DNA of 64,000 nucleotides from Dictyobacter aurantiacus (GTDB taxonomy: Bacteria > Chloroflexota > Ktedonobacteria > Ktedonobacterales > Ktedonobacteraceae): positions 5,084,001-5,148,000 of the forward strand of contig NZ_BIFQ01000001.1 in assembly GCF_003967515.1 (NCBI RefSeq), in the 5' to 3' direction. The notes under the pieces were generated by a model. That model was not told where the DNA came from, searched no databases, and was given only the letters and a program-made list of their open reading frames with translations. Every line of letters starts with the position of its first letter. The first letter of the stretch is position 1. A program made the translations under genes and the position numbers. Shown in pieces: positions 7,894 through 17,322 of the stretch.

Positions 7894-9321
7894 ATGATCG
7901 CATCCAGCCTGGATAAAAAAAATATTTCGATCATAGATATTGTTGTGATCCTTGTCATGGCAGGCTTGCTGTATTATGGTGCCTCCTGGCAAATCTTTGC
8001 AACCAATACGGATGCCGCACGATATCAATGTTATACGCGCGCCTTCTGGCATGGCACGTCCGCGTTGAAGGATCTGCCGCCGGGCCAGTGTAAATTTCTA
8101 CTCAAACCGAGCAAGCAGCTGATTCCAATTACGCATACCGAACTGGTGAAGAAGATGTCGGACCTGGGCTTGCCGTCGGGCCTGGTGCAGTTTGTGGATG
8201 GCCAGTCTTCCAGCCAGCCATTTCACGCTCTGCCCTATGAATACCCCATGCTGACCCTGATCCCATTTACCCTTTCGCTGCTGGTGCCGATGCATTTTTT
8301 CCAGATCGCCTTCGCCTTCTGGATGCTGGTGGTGGCCGCCCTGGTCTACCTGGTCTTGCTCAAATGGCGTTCGCGGCGCGCGGCCCTGGTCTATGCCTTC
8401 CTGCTGGTCGTGGGCGGCTGGGGCACGATGGCGGGCCGCTACGATATCATTCCGTCCGCGCTGACCCTCTTCGCCGTGATCTGCGCCATGAAGAGGCACT
8501 GGAACTGGGCGTTTGTCCTGCTGGCGCTGGCGGTTCTCTATAAGTTTTATCCCGTCGTCCTGCTGCCGGCGTTCCTGATCGCGCAGCAGAAGGATTCGAC
8601 CCTGTCCTGGAAATCGTGGCGCCGCCTGGTCCCGCTGGCTCTCTTTGTGGTGGCCTGCGTGATCGTGATGGGTGTCTCGCTGCTGCTCAGCGTCGAGGGG
8701 ACCATCTCGCCGTTCAGCTACTTTTCGACGCGCCCGATTCAGGTGGAGTCGCTGCCCGCTTCGCTATTGTGGATTCTCAGCCACATCTTCTCAAAGCCTG
8801 CTCAGTATGTCTACACCTATGGTTCGCTGAATATGCTGGCCTCGGGTGCCCGTGTGATGTCGCTGTTGGCGACGCTGGCTGAAGTGGTGGGTATCCTCTA
8901 CGTCTTCTGGCTGCAGTGGCGCGGCAAGATCGATCTGGCCACCGCCAGCCTGCTGACGCTGCTGGTCGTAATGGTGACCGGCAAAGTCTTCAGCCCGCAG
9001 TACCTGATCTGGGTCGTGCCCCTGGTGGCCTATGTCGGTGAGGACCGGCGCTGGTGGGTGATCTGCTGGGGCTTGATCGGCCTGCTGACTACCTGGATCT
9101 ACCCTTACATCTACATCATGACGCATAACATCGAGAAGGTCCCCTATCTGTGGCCCTTCTTCCCAGCCACCACGACGCGCAACTTCCTGTTGGCCGCCTT
9201 TGTGTTGGTGGTGCTGTACATCGCCACCGTTAATCGCTCGCAGAAGCCCGTCTTCGTAGACGAGCAGTCCGCTCCCGCCCTCGATGTGAGCCCTCCCGTT
9301 GCCACGACGCCGGGATCATGA
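7894..9321 (+). CDS. Polyprenol-phosphate-mannose-dependent transferase, GT87/DUF2029-like
   Basis: 475 residues, polytopic membrane protein with about ten hydrophobic segments. Recognisable points are an early Asp after the first helix (TNTDAARYQCYTRAF), PYEYPMLTLIPF in an extracytoplasmic loop, AGRYDIIPSALTLFA, and VLYKFYPVVLLPAFL, which is a hallmark of DUF2029/GT87 proteins. KVFSPQYLIWVVPLVAY near the C-terminus also fits. These enzymes move mannose or related sugars from a lipid carrier to glycans outside the membrane. It is convergent with the PIG-V-like pair, separated by palindrome C. Confidence 0.85.
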   Translation: MIASSLDKKNISIIDIVVILVMAGLLYYGASWQIFATNTDAARYQCYTRAFWHGTSALKDLPPGQCKFLLKPSKQLIPITHTELVKKMSDLGLPSGLVQFVDGQSSSQPFHALPYEYPMLTLIPFTLSLLVPMHFFQIAFAFWMLVVAALVYLVLLKWRSRRAALVYAFLLVVGGWGTMAGRYDIIPSALTLFAVICAMKRHWNWAFVLLALAVLYKFYPVVLLPAFLIAQQKDSTLSWKSWRRLVPLALFVVACVIVMGVSLLLSVEGTISPFSYFSTRPIQVESLPASLLWILSHIFSKPAQYVYTYGSLNMLASGARVMSLLATLAEVVGILYVFWLQWRGKIDLATASLLTLLVVMVTGKVFSPQYLIWVVPLVAYVGEDRRWWVICWGLIGLLTTWIYPYIYIMTHNIEKVPYLWPFFPATTTRNFLLAAFVLVVLYIATVNRSQKPVFVDEQSAPALDVSPPVATTPGS

Positions 9322-9333
9322 TCTCAAATCACC

Positions 9334-9402
9334 ATATTTATGGGGTAACGATGTATGGAACCGCGCTCAGCGCGGTTCCATACATCGTTACCCCATAAAT
9401 AT
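9334..9402. repeat. Family 1 palindrome C (33 bp arms, loop TCA)
   Basis: Perfect inverted repeat with tip GCGC-TCA-GCGC, filling almost the whole gap between two convergent glycosyltransferase genes (stops at 9321 and 9405). The stem is very strong but no T-tract follows it. Confidence 0.92.
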
Positions 9403-9404
9403 AT

Positions 9405-10631
9405 CTACACCATCCATCTCCCCATGACGAAGAGCAGGGTAAGGGTGGCCAGCAGCGCCGGAAAGATCCACAGCAGCGCCTGGTGCAGGCGCGGCCGTCT
9501 GACGCTGATCATGGCCAGGGTGATGAAGGCCGGGAACATCTCCAGCACAAAGCGCTGGTTGGAGATAAATGGATCGCGCTGCCCGATGCTCGAAGAGACA
9601 AGGACGCTCAACAGCAACAGGGCGATCCATAGCGTATAGGTGGGGCGCAGCTTCTTGCGTCCCACGATGGCCAGGACGATAAAGGCCGCGGTCGCCGTGG
9701 TGTCAAGCAAGATGTGCACCTGGTTGAATGAGCCAAAGGGTTGATGCACGAACAGCTCGAAGATGACCTGGATGAATCCCTGCCAGGGCCAGCTCGTCTG
9801 GCGTCCCCAGTGCGGCTGCACCACGGCGAACATCAGCGGATTCCCGCTCACCTTCCAGCAATAGAGACAATAGAGCGCCAGTCCCAGTGGAATTAGTACG
9901 ATCGGCAGTGTGCTGGCAAGCAACCTGCGCTTACTGCTCAAAACACTCTCCCGCGCCAGCCAGAGCTCGTAGAGGTAGGGCGCGGCCAGCATTACCCCGG
10001 CGCTACGTGTCAGGGCCGCCAGCAGGCCGAAAAGACCGGCCAGCCACCAGCGCTGTCGCCGTAGCGCCAGCAGTGTCGCGCTGCTCAGCAGCAGGAAAAG
10101 GGACTCGTTATAAGCGGCGAAAAAGAAGAAGGCGGTGGGAAAGATACATGGATAGAGGATCGCGCGACGCCCAACCTGCTCTCCGCCGGCATCCGTAGCT
10201 AACTGGTAGAGGACGAACAGCGCGCCCAGCAGCGCCAGGTTGCTGATCAGCATGCCCAGCGGCAGATAGCTCCAGTCCCCGAGCAGGTGCCCTGGAATGG
10301 CGATCAGCAGCGAGAAGAGCGGAAAGAAGGCCAGATCATAGGGAGGCCGGTAACCATACTGCGCGATGTGGATGTAGCGCGTGGCATCCCACTGGTTCCA
10401 GTTATTCAAGAACGTGTTGAAGGCGACCGGCGCCCCCGAGTATTTTTCCTGCGTCAGCAAAATATAACCGAAATATGTTACCAGGATCAGCGCCAGGCGG
10501 CTCCCCAGAAAGAGCCACAGCATATCACGTAGGTGCGCCCCTTGCGGGCGCTTGCCGCGTAGGTGCGCCCCTTGCGGGCGCTTACGTTCCACCAAAGATC
10601 TCAACTCCCCAATCAAAATGATGCCGTTCAT
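9405..10631 (-). CDS. PIG-V-like integral membrane mannosyltransferase (downstream copy)
   Basis: 408 residues. The start ATG 10631 overlaps the TGA of the upstream paralogue as ATGA, which favours translational coupling. The membrane part has WNQWDATRYIHIAQYGY with the conserved Asp of GT-C enzymes in the first large loop, YPCIFPTAFFFFAAYNESLFL (typical PIG-V pattern), and RDPFISNQRFVLEMFPAF near the end. It likely transfers mannose from a polyprenol carrier on the outer face. The N-terminal extension contains RPQGAHLR twice, encoded by two 30 bp family 2 repeats; the paralogue lacks this segment. A later ATG at DMLWLF could also serve as start. Confidence 0.85.
   Translation of the reverse strand: MNGIILIGELRSLVERKRPQGAHLRGKRPQGAHLRDMLWLFLGSRLALILVTYFGYILLTQEKYSGAPVAFNTFLNNWNQWDATRYIHIAQYGYRPPYDLAFFPLFSLLIAIPGHLLGDWSYLPLGMLISNLALLGALFVLYQLATDAGGEQVGRRAILYPCIFPTAFFFFAAYNESLFLLLSSATLLALRRQRWWLAGLFGLLAALTRSAGVMLAAPYLYELWLARESVLSSKRRLLASTLPIVLIPLGLALYCLYCWKVSGNPLMFAVVQPHWGRQTSWPWQGFIQVIFELFVHQPFGSFNQVHILLDTTATAAFIVLAIVGRKKLRPTYTLWIALLLLSVLVSSSIGQRDPFISNQRFVLEMFPAFITLAMISVRRPRLHQALLWIFPALLATLTLLFVMGRWMV
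10530..10589 (-). repeat. Family 2 repeat, two 30 bp tandem copies inside a coding frame
   Basis: TAGGTGCGCCCCTTGCGGGC occurs at 10530 and again at 10560 with an exact 30 bp period. Read on the minus strand in the frame of the PIG-V-like gene, each copy encodes KRPQGAHLR(G/D). Confidence 0.9.
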
Positions 10632-11782
10632 ACAACCCACCGGTTCATGATAAAGGCGATCCCCAACACGGCCTGCAGGGTGGGAAAGAGCAGCAGCAGG
10701 GCGTGGTGCAGGTGCGGCCAGCGCTTGCTCAGCAGCGCCAGGGTGAAGAAGGCCGGAAACATCTCCAGCACAAAGCGCTGGTTTGACAGCAGTATGTCCG
10801 GTTTCTGCGCTGGATTGAGCAGGATGTAGAGCAGGAATATTGCCATCCATATACTATAACTCTTTGGCAGTCTGCGCCAGCCAGCGATGACCAGGGCGAT
10901 AAAGCCCAGGGTGGCGCTCAGGTCCAGCAGCAGGTGCGCCTGGTTGGAGGAGCCGAATCCCTGCTGGTGATAGAAGAAGAGCGCCCAGAAGGCCTGGAAG
11001 AGACCCATCCAGGGCCACGTGGTGTGGCGCGACCAGCTGGCCTGCACCGTGACGAAGGCCAGCGGATTGCCAAAGGCGTACCAGTTGTAGCTGGCGTAGA
11101 TGAGCGTTCCCAGTGGGATCAACAGGAGCGCCGCCAGGCTCACTACCACCGTACTGCGGCGCGTCAGGATATAGGATCGCTGCTCCCAGAGCTCGTAGAG
11201 ATAGGGCACGACCAGTAGGATGCCAACCGAGCGCGTGAGTGAGGCCAGCATGCCCAGCAGTCCCGCCAGCCACCACTTCTGCCGCTTGAGCGCCAGGAAA
11301 GCTCCCGCCGCGAAGAGCAGGTACAGCGACTCATTGTAGGCGGCAAAGAAGAAGAAGGCGGTGGGAAAGATGCACAGGTAGAGCAGGGAGCGCAGCGAGA
11401 GCTCGTGTCCCACCAGCTCAAGTCCCAGGCGGTAGATGATGAAGAGTGTGCCCAGCAGTGCCAGGTTGCTGATCAGCATGCCCACAAAGATATAGCTCCA
11501 GTCTCCTCCACCCAGCAGACGCGCCCCTCCGGCGATCAATAGCGGCAACAGGGGGAAGAAGGCCAGGTTATCGATCGTCTGATAGCCATACTGCGCGATG
11601 TGCGCATAGTTGGCCGCATCCCAGTGGTTCCACGTGCTGAACAGGGCCGCCGCATTGACCGGCGTATCCGAATATTTGGCGGCCGTCAGCAGGATGTAGC
11701 CGATATAGGTAATGGCCACCAGGAGGAGCCGCGTGCCTGCGAAGAGCCAGAGTATATCTCGTGTTGGGCGCTGCTGTTGCAT
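10628..11782 (-). CDS. PIG-V-like integral membrane mannosyltransferase (upstream copy)
   Basis: 384 residues, closely similar along its length to the next gene downstream. Shared signatures are WNHWDAANYAHIAQYGY, LCIFPTAFFFFAAYNESLYLL and LLSNQRFVLEMFPAFFTLA; the N-terminus is simply MQQQRPTRDILWLF. Many hydrophobic segments place it in the membrane. It starts 3 bp after the stop of the GT39-like gene and its own stop overlaps the next start, so the three minus-strand genes form one operon of glycosyltransferases, presumably for a surface glycan or lipomannan-like polymer. Confidence 0.86.
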   Translation of the reverse strand: MQQQRPTRDILWLFAGTRLLLVAITYIGYILLTAAKYSDTPVNAAALFSTWNHWDAANYAHIAQYGYQTIDNLAFFPLLPLLIAGGARLLGGGDWSYIFVGMLISNLALLGTLFIIYRLGLELVGHELSLRSLLYLCIFPTAFFFFAAYNESLYLLFAAGAFLALKRQKWWLAGLLGMLASLTRSVGILLVVPYLYELWEQRSYILTRRSTVVVSLAALLLIPLGTLIYASYNWYAFGNPLAFVTVQASWSRHTTWPWMGLFQAFWALFFYHQQGFGSSNQAHLLLDLSATLGFIALVIAGWRRLPKSYSIWMAIFLLYILLNPAQKPDILLSNQRFVLEMFPAFFTLALLSKRWPHLHHALLLLFPTLQAVLGIAFIMNRWVV

Positions 11783-11785
11783 ATG

Positions 11786-13528
11786 CTACGGATTGACCTT
11801 CAGGATATAGCAATAGGTCGTATTGCCTCCCATGATGGTATGTATCACACTGGTATTGGCTGGAAAGGGATAGCCGCGCTGCACCAGGTGCCTGGGCCAG
11901 ACCAGGTATTGATATCCCTGAAAGCTTGTGCTCGTCTGCTTAAAATCTTTGGCCGTCACGTCGATCTGCTGCAATTGGAAGCGTTGATCAAGGGCCGTAT
12001 TATAGCTGAACCAGCTGGTGTTCTTGCTGTATCCATTCAGACTGCTGCCGATTAGCCCAACCTTTGCCTGCGCCGGCGCTGACGTTTCCAGCCACTGCAG
12101 AGCCTCGCGATAGGCCGGATAGGCCACCTGCATGGTGGTGTCTTCATTGTTCTGGAAGAACTCATTGGTATAGCCTTCAGCCGCGTAGACCGTGGTCAGT
12201 CCCAGCAGGTGCGGACCAATGGCCAGCAGCGCCAGGATGGCGACCGGGATAATGACGGCCGGCTTGCCGATCGCCGCACGACCGGTCGCGCTTTCTTCCT
12301 CGCCTGTCCGCTTTCTGCTGACCAGGCGCGCGATAGCGCCGATAATCATAGCCAGCCCGCTGACACCGGCGATAGCTACCGATGGGGCCAGTGGCAGGTG
12401 GTAGTGGGTGCCGACGACGATATTGAGCACGCTGAACATGCCCAGCACGCTCAGCAGCCAGATAACCAGGTAGGCATCGCTGGCTGCCTTCTCCGTCTCC
12501 ATCTGGGTGGCGCGCAGGTGGAAGCGCACCAGCTGCACCAAAGCCACGATCACGAAGATGGCGGCCGGAATGGTCAGGAAGGCGCTCATCTTGGTGAAGA
12601 TGATGAAGATGATGGACCAGTGGGGGACATGGGTGTAGAACTGGCCGGCGATGAAGGTTGGATGCCCGTTGGCGGAGTGATTCCACTCAAAGGTGAAGCT
12701 GTGAATCAGGCGACCAATGGGATTGAGCCAGATGGCCGGGTCGACCAGTAAGAAGGCGAGCGGAGCGACCAGGATGGTCGCTCCCCACCACTTCCATGGT
12801 AGGGCTGGCCGCTGTTCGGCTGGCATGGTTGGACGCAGCAAGAAATAGTAATAGGCAGTAAATATGACAATGCCGGGTATGACCAGGACGGCGGTGTATT
12901 TGCTGGCGGCTCCCAGCCCGACCAGTAGGGCCATGACCGGAAAGAGCCAGGGGCGGCGGATCGCGTGCCACAGGGTTAGGAAGGCGATCGTCACAAACGT
13001 GGTCATGGTCATGTCCAGGTAGGCGAGGGCGCTAAAATAGGCCAGCCAGGGACTGAAGGCCAGGCTGAGCGCTGCGATCAGCGCGATGGTGCGACCAAAG
13101 GGGGCACGCCCCAACCAGTAGACGGCGGCCACCAGTAAGGTCCCTAGCACGACGCTGGGTATGCGTGCCGCCAGCAACTCGCCCACGGGATGCCCGAGAA
13201 TGTTGTTGAAGGCTATCGAGATCCCCATCAATACCTTGGCCAGTGGCGGATGCTCGTAGTTAAAGGTGACCCATTGGCTTGAGGTAATGTTGGCGTGCGT
13301 AATCAGTGGCAGATAGACCTTGCCACCTAAAATATAGACAACCTCATCCGTAACCACATCCAGTTGACGTGCCAGAAGCAGACGCGGTATCAACGCGACG
13401 ATAGCCAGCCCGAGCAGGAAAACAAGATCGAGCGCATGGGTGCGGCGCGTTGCAGTCGATGCTGCTGTTGGACCTGATGCCTGATGTGTATTATCATCTT
13501 CGGTTGTGAGATCTAGCCTGGTATCCAT
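11786..13528 (-). CDS. GT39-like (dolichyl-phosphate-mannose type) membrane glycosyltransferase
   Basis: 580 residues. After a 30-residue cytoplasmic N-terminus come multiple helices. GT-C features are DVVTDEVVYILGGKVYLPL, with acidic residues in the first external loop, EHPPLAKVLMG, and ALAYLDMTMTTFVTIAFLTL. The C-terminal 110 residues form an extracytoplasmic domain (PAYREALQWLETSAPAQAKV). Homologues use polyprenyl-phosphate sugars to glycosylate proteins or lipids outside the cell. It is the first gene of the operon; GGGGG lies ahead of ATG 13528. Confidence 0.87.
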   Translation of the reverse strand: MDTRLDLTTEDDNTHQASGPTAASTATRRTHALDLVFLLGLAIVALIPRLLLARQLDVVTDEVVYILGGKVYLPLITHANITSSQWVTFNYEHPPLAKVLMGISIAFNNILGHPVGELLAARIPSVVLGTLLVAAVYWLGRAPFGRTIALIAALSLAFSPWLAYFSALAYLDMTMTTFVTIAFLTLWHAIRRPWLFPVMALLVGLGAASKYTAVLVIPGIVIFTAYYYFLLRPTMPAEQRPALPWKWWGATILVAPLAFLLVDPAIWLNPIGRLIHSFTFEWNHSANGHPTFIAGQFYTHVPHWSIIFIIFTKMSAFLTIPAAIFVIVALVQLVRFHLRATQMETEKAASDAYLVIWLLSVLGMFSVLNIVVGTHYHLPLAPSVAIAGVSGLAMIIGAIARLVSRKRTGEEESATGRAAIGKPAVIIPVAILALLAIGPHLLGLTTVYAAEGYTNEFFQNNEDTTMQVAYPAYREALQWLETSAPAQAKVGLIGSSLNGYSKNTSWFSYNTALDQRFQLQQIDVTAKDFKQTSTSFQGYQYLVWPRHLVQRGYPFPANTSVIHTIMGGNTTYCYILKVNP

Positions 13529-13705
13529 AAATCCCCCGGTAGTGTAGTGGGTAGGTGTGTACGTGCGCGTACAAGATGCTGGAATACTTCCTGTGATCGC
13601 GGGCTAGTATATCATAACGCGGCGCTGAGCGTCGAGAATGTAGTACCGCGCGCACTGTCAGAAAGCTGTGAGGAAGTTGTGAAAAAAGGCGCCAGGCAAC
13701 AAAAA

Positions 13706-13732
13706 GGGAACCTGTCAGCAGGTTCCCATGAA
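13706..13732 (-). terminator. Intrinsic terminator of the sigma factor gene
   Basis: GGGAACCTG (13706-13714), a 4 nt loop and CAGGTTCCC (13719-13727). On the minus strand the stem is followed by TTTTT, 10 bp past the stop codon of the sigma gene. Confidence 0.85.
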
Positions 13733-13741
13733 GTGAGTACG

Positions 13742-14854
13742 TTAGACGCATTCGCGTAGCGAGATGCTGTTGCTCATGCCGCGCAGCTTCATCAACGCGA
13801 CGACTTCGAGCTGGCGCACGCGTTCACGCGAGATGCCGAGCTCTTTGCCTACTTCGAGCAGGGTGCGGCTTCTCCCATCACCAATGCCGTAGCGCAGGGT
13901 GATGACGGCGCGTTCGCGAGGAGTGAGGAATGCGAGCGCCCGGTGCAACTCTTCACCCAGTAGATGCTGTGAGGCGGTATCAGCCGGGGCGGGAGTGGTG
14001 CTATCCTCCAGCGTATCAGCCAGCGAATAGCGGGCCTCTTCATCCACGGGGGCATCCAGTGAAACTGGCTGCTCAATGACGCCCAGCAGGTCCGCGACTT
14101 CATTGACATCGATATTGCAGGCGGCCGCGATATCTTCTGGCAGCGGATCCAGCCCATTTTCCTGCGAGAGCTGCGCGGCCACACGCCGTACTTTGCGCAG
14201 GCGGGTCGCGACGTGCTCCGGCAGGTGGATCATGCGCGATTGCTCGCCGGCCGCCCGGCTCACCGCCTGGCGAATCCACCATGTCGCATAGGTGCCGAAG
14301 TGGCAGCCGCGTTCAGAGTCAAATTTTTCCGCCGCGCGCATCAGTCCCATGTTGCCTTCCTGGATTAAATCCACCAGGGGCACTCCAGTACTGGTATAGC
14401 GCCGCGCGATCGCGATTACCAGGCGCAGATTCGATTCAATCAAGATGCGGCGCGCATCGTTGTCACCGGTCGCCGCGCGGCGGGCAAGTTCTATCTCTTC
14501 TTCATGCGTAATCAGACCGTGACGGCGAATATCACGTAGATAACTCTGAAAAGCATCTTCAGACCCCGAGGCACTTTTTGTCCCGGTAATCCCACCCTCT
14601 TTACGACGAGGAGCGGCCTCTTCTAGAACATATGCTTCCCCACCCTCGACCTCATCATCCTCAAGCAGCTCATTCGCACCCTCCTCATCCAATACCAGGT
14701 CTATCTCGCCAAGAGGCTCAGTATTGCGCTCCATCACCGGCTGAGATTGGTCCTTCGTGGCCTTGCGCCTGGATCGGGGAGATCGGGTGGTTCGTTCTAC
14801 CGTTGTAGTGTGCATGTCCCTCTGGTCTTCTCTGACAGGGTTTTCAATCACCAT
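13742..14854 (-). CDS. RNA polymerase sigma factor, sigma-70 group 1/2 (RpoD/SigA-like)
   Basis: 370 residues. Region 1.2 begins at [21 protein letters not shown], region 2 includes [17 protein letters not shown] and [17 protein letters not shown], with the -10 recognition helix [14 protein letters not shown]. Region 3 spans [16 protein letters not shown], and region 4.2 is [20 protein letters not shown], the -35 recognition helix. The first 100 residues are charged and low-complexity, shorter than region 1.1 of the E. coli protein. It may be the housekeeping factor or a close group 2 relative; the window alone cannot decide. It is monocistronic, with a GGGAGCG ribosome binding site and an intrinsic terminator. 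Confidence 0.93.
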   Translation of the reverse strand: MVIENPVREDQRDMHTTTVERTTRSPRSRRKATKDQSQPVMERNTEPLGEIDLVLDEEGANELLEDDEVEGGEAYVLEEAAPRRKEGGITGTKSASGSEDAFQSYLRDIRRHGLITHEEEIELARRAATGDNDARRILIESNLRLVIAIARRYTSTGVPLVDLIQEGNMGLMRAAEKFDSERGCHFGTYATWWIRQAVSRAAGEQSRMIHLPEHVATRLRKVRRVAAQLSQENGLDPLPEDIAAACNIDVNEVADLLGVIEQPVSLDAPVDEEARYSLADTLEDSTTPAPADTASQHLLGEELHRALAFLTPRERAVITLRYGIGDGRSRTLLEVGKELGISRERVRQLEVVALMKLRGMSNSISLRECV

Positions 14855-15314
14855 AATTCCACGCTCCCTTCAGGAGGAAACTTACCGACAAAATCAGCGT
14901 CGGACTCCGTATGGCCTCGTGGTTTCTACTCACAGGCAAGCGCTATACACATGGTTTGATGCATGTCTCTGTGTTGCGCGTACGTGTCCATTCTTCTGTA
15001 CTATCTTTAGCTCTATTTTAGAGAATCCCGTGTTCAAGTAACATCAGGTGATCACCTTAAATAGTCTCAGGTTCTGACTGTATATTCTATTTGTTGGCCT
15101 GTGCCTTTTTCGTGCACAGCGTGATTTTTTGATAAAAGATTGAATTAATGTACTTTATTTGTAAATGCGAACTCGGCATCGAGGCGCACCGATATGCTTA
15201 AACACTGGAAAACCAGCCCCATAGCGGCATCGGTTAGCCGCGCGAGCGCGGGCACGTGGTGTTTGATGGGGAAAACGGATGCCGCCGCTGTAGGGTGGTG
15301 TAGAGGGTAATGCC
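14855..15314. other. Intergenic region upstream of the sigma gene
   Basis: 460 bp with no supported gene. It holds a 12 bp perfect palindrome AGGTGATCACCT at 15046-15057, and a long imperfect inverted repeat near 15213-15290 (GCGGCATC with GATGCCGC enclosing GC-rich sequence). The sigma promoter should be here but was not pinned down. The 3' side follows the DUF2171 gene and may end its transcript. Confidence 0.4.
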
Positions 15315-15650
15315 TTAGGATTGATCAGGATTCACTTCGTCAAAGGGATCACGGACGCCGTGTCCACGATCATACATTAACTGGGTCGGATCTCCCAGGT
15401 GATCTTCATAATCTGGCCGTTTGGTCCATTCTTTGGCCTGGGCCTCGTCTGAAGTCAACTGCAGATGGATCGTATCGCCCTCAATCTGCTCGATGGCGCT
15501 ATAGGGAATATAGCGATCTTGCGTGAAGATAAACCCCTTATGAACTTTAAACGAATCTTCATATACATCACCGACATGGCCCAGTTTATCGTTATCGGAC
15601 GAATAGACCGACATATGTTTATGCACATTTTGCTGGGTAAATGATGCCAT
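15315..15650 (-). CDS. DUF2171 (PRC-barrel-like) protein
   Basis: 111 residues. The sequence MSVYSSDNDKLGHVGDVYED, then KVHKGFIFTQDRYIPYSAIE and DTIHLQLTSDEAQAKEW, matches the DUF2171 pattern, a small beta-barrel related to PRC domains found in stress-associated bacterial proteins. The acidic C-terminal tail (GVRDPFDEVNPDQS) is probably unstructured. Single gene. Function unknown; PRC-like barrels often mediate protein or RNA contacts. Confidence 0.8.
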   Translation of the reverse strand: MASFTQQNVHKHMSVYSSDNDKLGHVGDVYEDSFKVHKGFIFTQDRYIPYSAIEQIEGDTIHLQLTSDEAQAKEWTKRPDYEDHLGDPTQLMYDRGHGVRDPFDEVNPDQS

Positions 15651-15825
15651 ACATCACCTCTTTCTGAGCTCAAATACTTATCTATTCGCTTTCACGTCTT
15701 GCTGCGTTGGAAAGTTTCACGGAAACCTCACGACAAACTCACAAGTCAGATTTCCGTTTTTGGTATGCTTAAAAGTATCGTTTATGTGAGCGCGTAAAAC
15801 ACAGTTTTTTTTCGGGAGGTTGTGG

Positions 15826-17298
15826 ATGGCTGGTTCGCTGTTGATGCCTTTGTCGGATCTTTTACTGCCACGTAAGCGACGCTGGACTGCCAGGCGTTGG
15901 CGCTGGCTGCTGATCGGGGGCGATACCCTGATCTTCTTGTTTGTTCTGTCATATGCTCTGTTTCTGGTCTCCATGAACCGGGCGGCATTTCCTATAGTTA
16001 TTGATACGTCTTCGTATCTCTGGAATCCATTTTACTGGGAGGTACAGGGGGGCCTGGCCTGGTTGATTGCTCTGTACCGGGTTCGCCCGTATGATCAGCT
16101 TTATACGTGTTCTGATTGCCGGGGAATACTATCTATGGCGTGCGCGCTGGGATTGATGCTGGCATGCTGGCTGCTGTTTTTGGTCCTCTCTTGCCAGGAT
16201 GATGTCTTTATCGGCCTGGCGATGCTGTTGCCGTTTGCCTGTATGCTTGTTCCCATCTTCGGCCTCTGGCGCGCCTGCTATGCTTCGCTGCGCAAGTTTG
16301 TTCTGTTTGAGACCCTGACCGTTATCGTCGGAGCCAGCACGATATCTGATGCTGCCCTGAACGAGCTGTGCCATTCTGAGCAGTGTGCAATGACCATTCT
16401 TGGCTACGTTGATGAATCATTATGTGTCGATGATAGCCGCCTGGCCTGGCCCTTGCTGGGTGGCCGCATGGCGCTACATGACTTGCTCGCATCTGACCTG
16501 GTAGATATCCTGGTGGTCTCTCCCGATTGTTATGTGGACCTGGTCTTCTATCCGATTCTGGCGGAGGCGCAGGCCCGTGGTGTGCAGATCTTGTCTCTGG
16601 CGGACTTTTACGAGGGCATGGCGGGGAAGTGTTTTTTGCTGCAGGATCCTGACCTGTGGAAACTGGTGACGCGAGTCTATCACTATCGGGGATCGCTACT
16701 CTATCGTTGCTGGCGGCGTTTGTTGGATCTCGGCGCTGGTGTACTCGGGCTGATGCTGTTGTTCTGCATGCTGCCCCTGCTTGCCCTGCTCATTCGCCTG
16801 GACTCTCCGGGCCCCGTGTTTTATCGGCAGGAGCGTATGGGGTATCGCGGCCGCAGCTTTCGCATATGGAAGTTCCGCTCGATGTGCGTGAATGCTGAAG
16901 CGCATGGAGCGTTCTGGGCCGGTGCGAACGATATGCGCGTGACGCGTGTGGGCCGCTTCTTGCGCGCTACCCATCTGGATGAACTGCCGCAGGTAATCAA
17001 TATTCTTCGTGGGGAGATGAGCTTGATCGGACCTCGCCCGGAGCGTCCCATGTTTGTTTCTCAACTGGAGCAGGTGTTGCCGGTGTTTCATTGCCGCCTG
17101 GAGGTGAAGCCCGGACTGACAGGCTGGGCCCAGGTCAAGATGCCCTATGCTCGCTCTTATGGGGAGGCGGCTGTGAAGCTCCAGTATGATCTCTACTATA
17201 TTCAGCATCAATCTTTTGTGCTGGATGTGTCGATTCTGCTGCAGACTGTGCTGGATGTGTTGTGGTGTTCCGGCCGCCGGGCCGCGCCGGAGATGTAG
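15826..17298 (+). CDS. Undecaprenyl-phosphate sugar phosphotransferase (WcaJ/WbaP-like), first gene of EPS operon
   Basis: 490 residues from ATG 15826, chosen because GGGAGG at 15814 is correctly spaced for it and not for the TTG at 15820. The N-terminal half has several membrane helices followed by a Rossmann-like CoA-binding-type domain (TVIVGASTISDAALNELC). The C-terminal catalytic domain carries the family signature: SPGPVFYRQERMGYRGRSF, IWKFRSM, THLDELPQVINILRGEMSLI, GPRPERPMFV and KPGLTGWAQV. It starts repeat-unit synthesis by moving a sugar-1-phosphate onto undecaprenyl phosphate at the inner membrane. Genes for polymer control, polymerase, flippase and a GT4 follow. Confidence 0.94.
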   Translation: MAGSLLMPLSDLLLPRKRRWTARRWRWLLIGGDTLIFLFVLSYALFLVSMNRAAFPIVIDTSSYLWNPFYWEVQGGLAWLIALYRVRPYDQLYTCSDCRGILSMACALGLMLACWLLFLVLSCQDDVFIGLAMLLPFACMLVPIFGLWRACYASLRKFVLFETLTVIVGASTISDAALNELCHSEQCAMTILGYVDESLCVDDSRLAWPLLGGRMALHDLLASDLVDILVVSPDCYVDLVFYPILAEAQARGVQILSLADFYEGMAGKCFLLQDPDLWKLVTRVYHYRGSLLYRCWRRLLDLGAGVLGLMLLFCMLPLLALLIRLDSPGPVFYRQERMGYRGRSFRIWKFRSMCVNAEAHGAFWAGANDMRVTRVGRFLRATHLDELPQVINILRGEMSLIGPRPERPMFVSQLEQVLPVFHCRLEVKPGLTGWAQVKMPYARSYGEAAVKLQYDLYYIQHQSFVLDVSILLQTVLDVLWCSGRRAAPEM

Positions 17299-17322
17299 GT
17301 GTTGCGTGTGGGGGAGGATGCG

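Noticed and set aside
15190-15310. tRNA or small RNA gene
   Set aside because: The inverted repeat is imperfect, no cloverleaf or CCA end can be drawn, and there is no promoter or T-tract.
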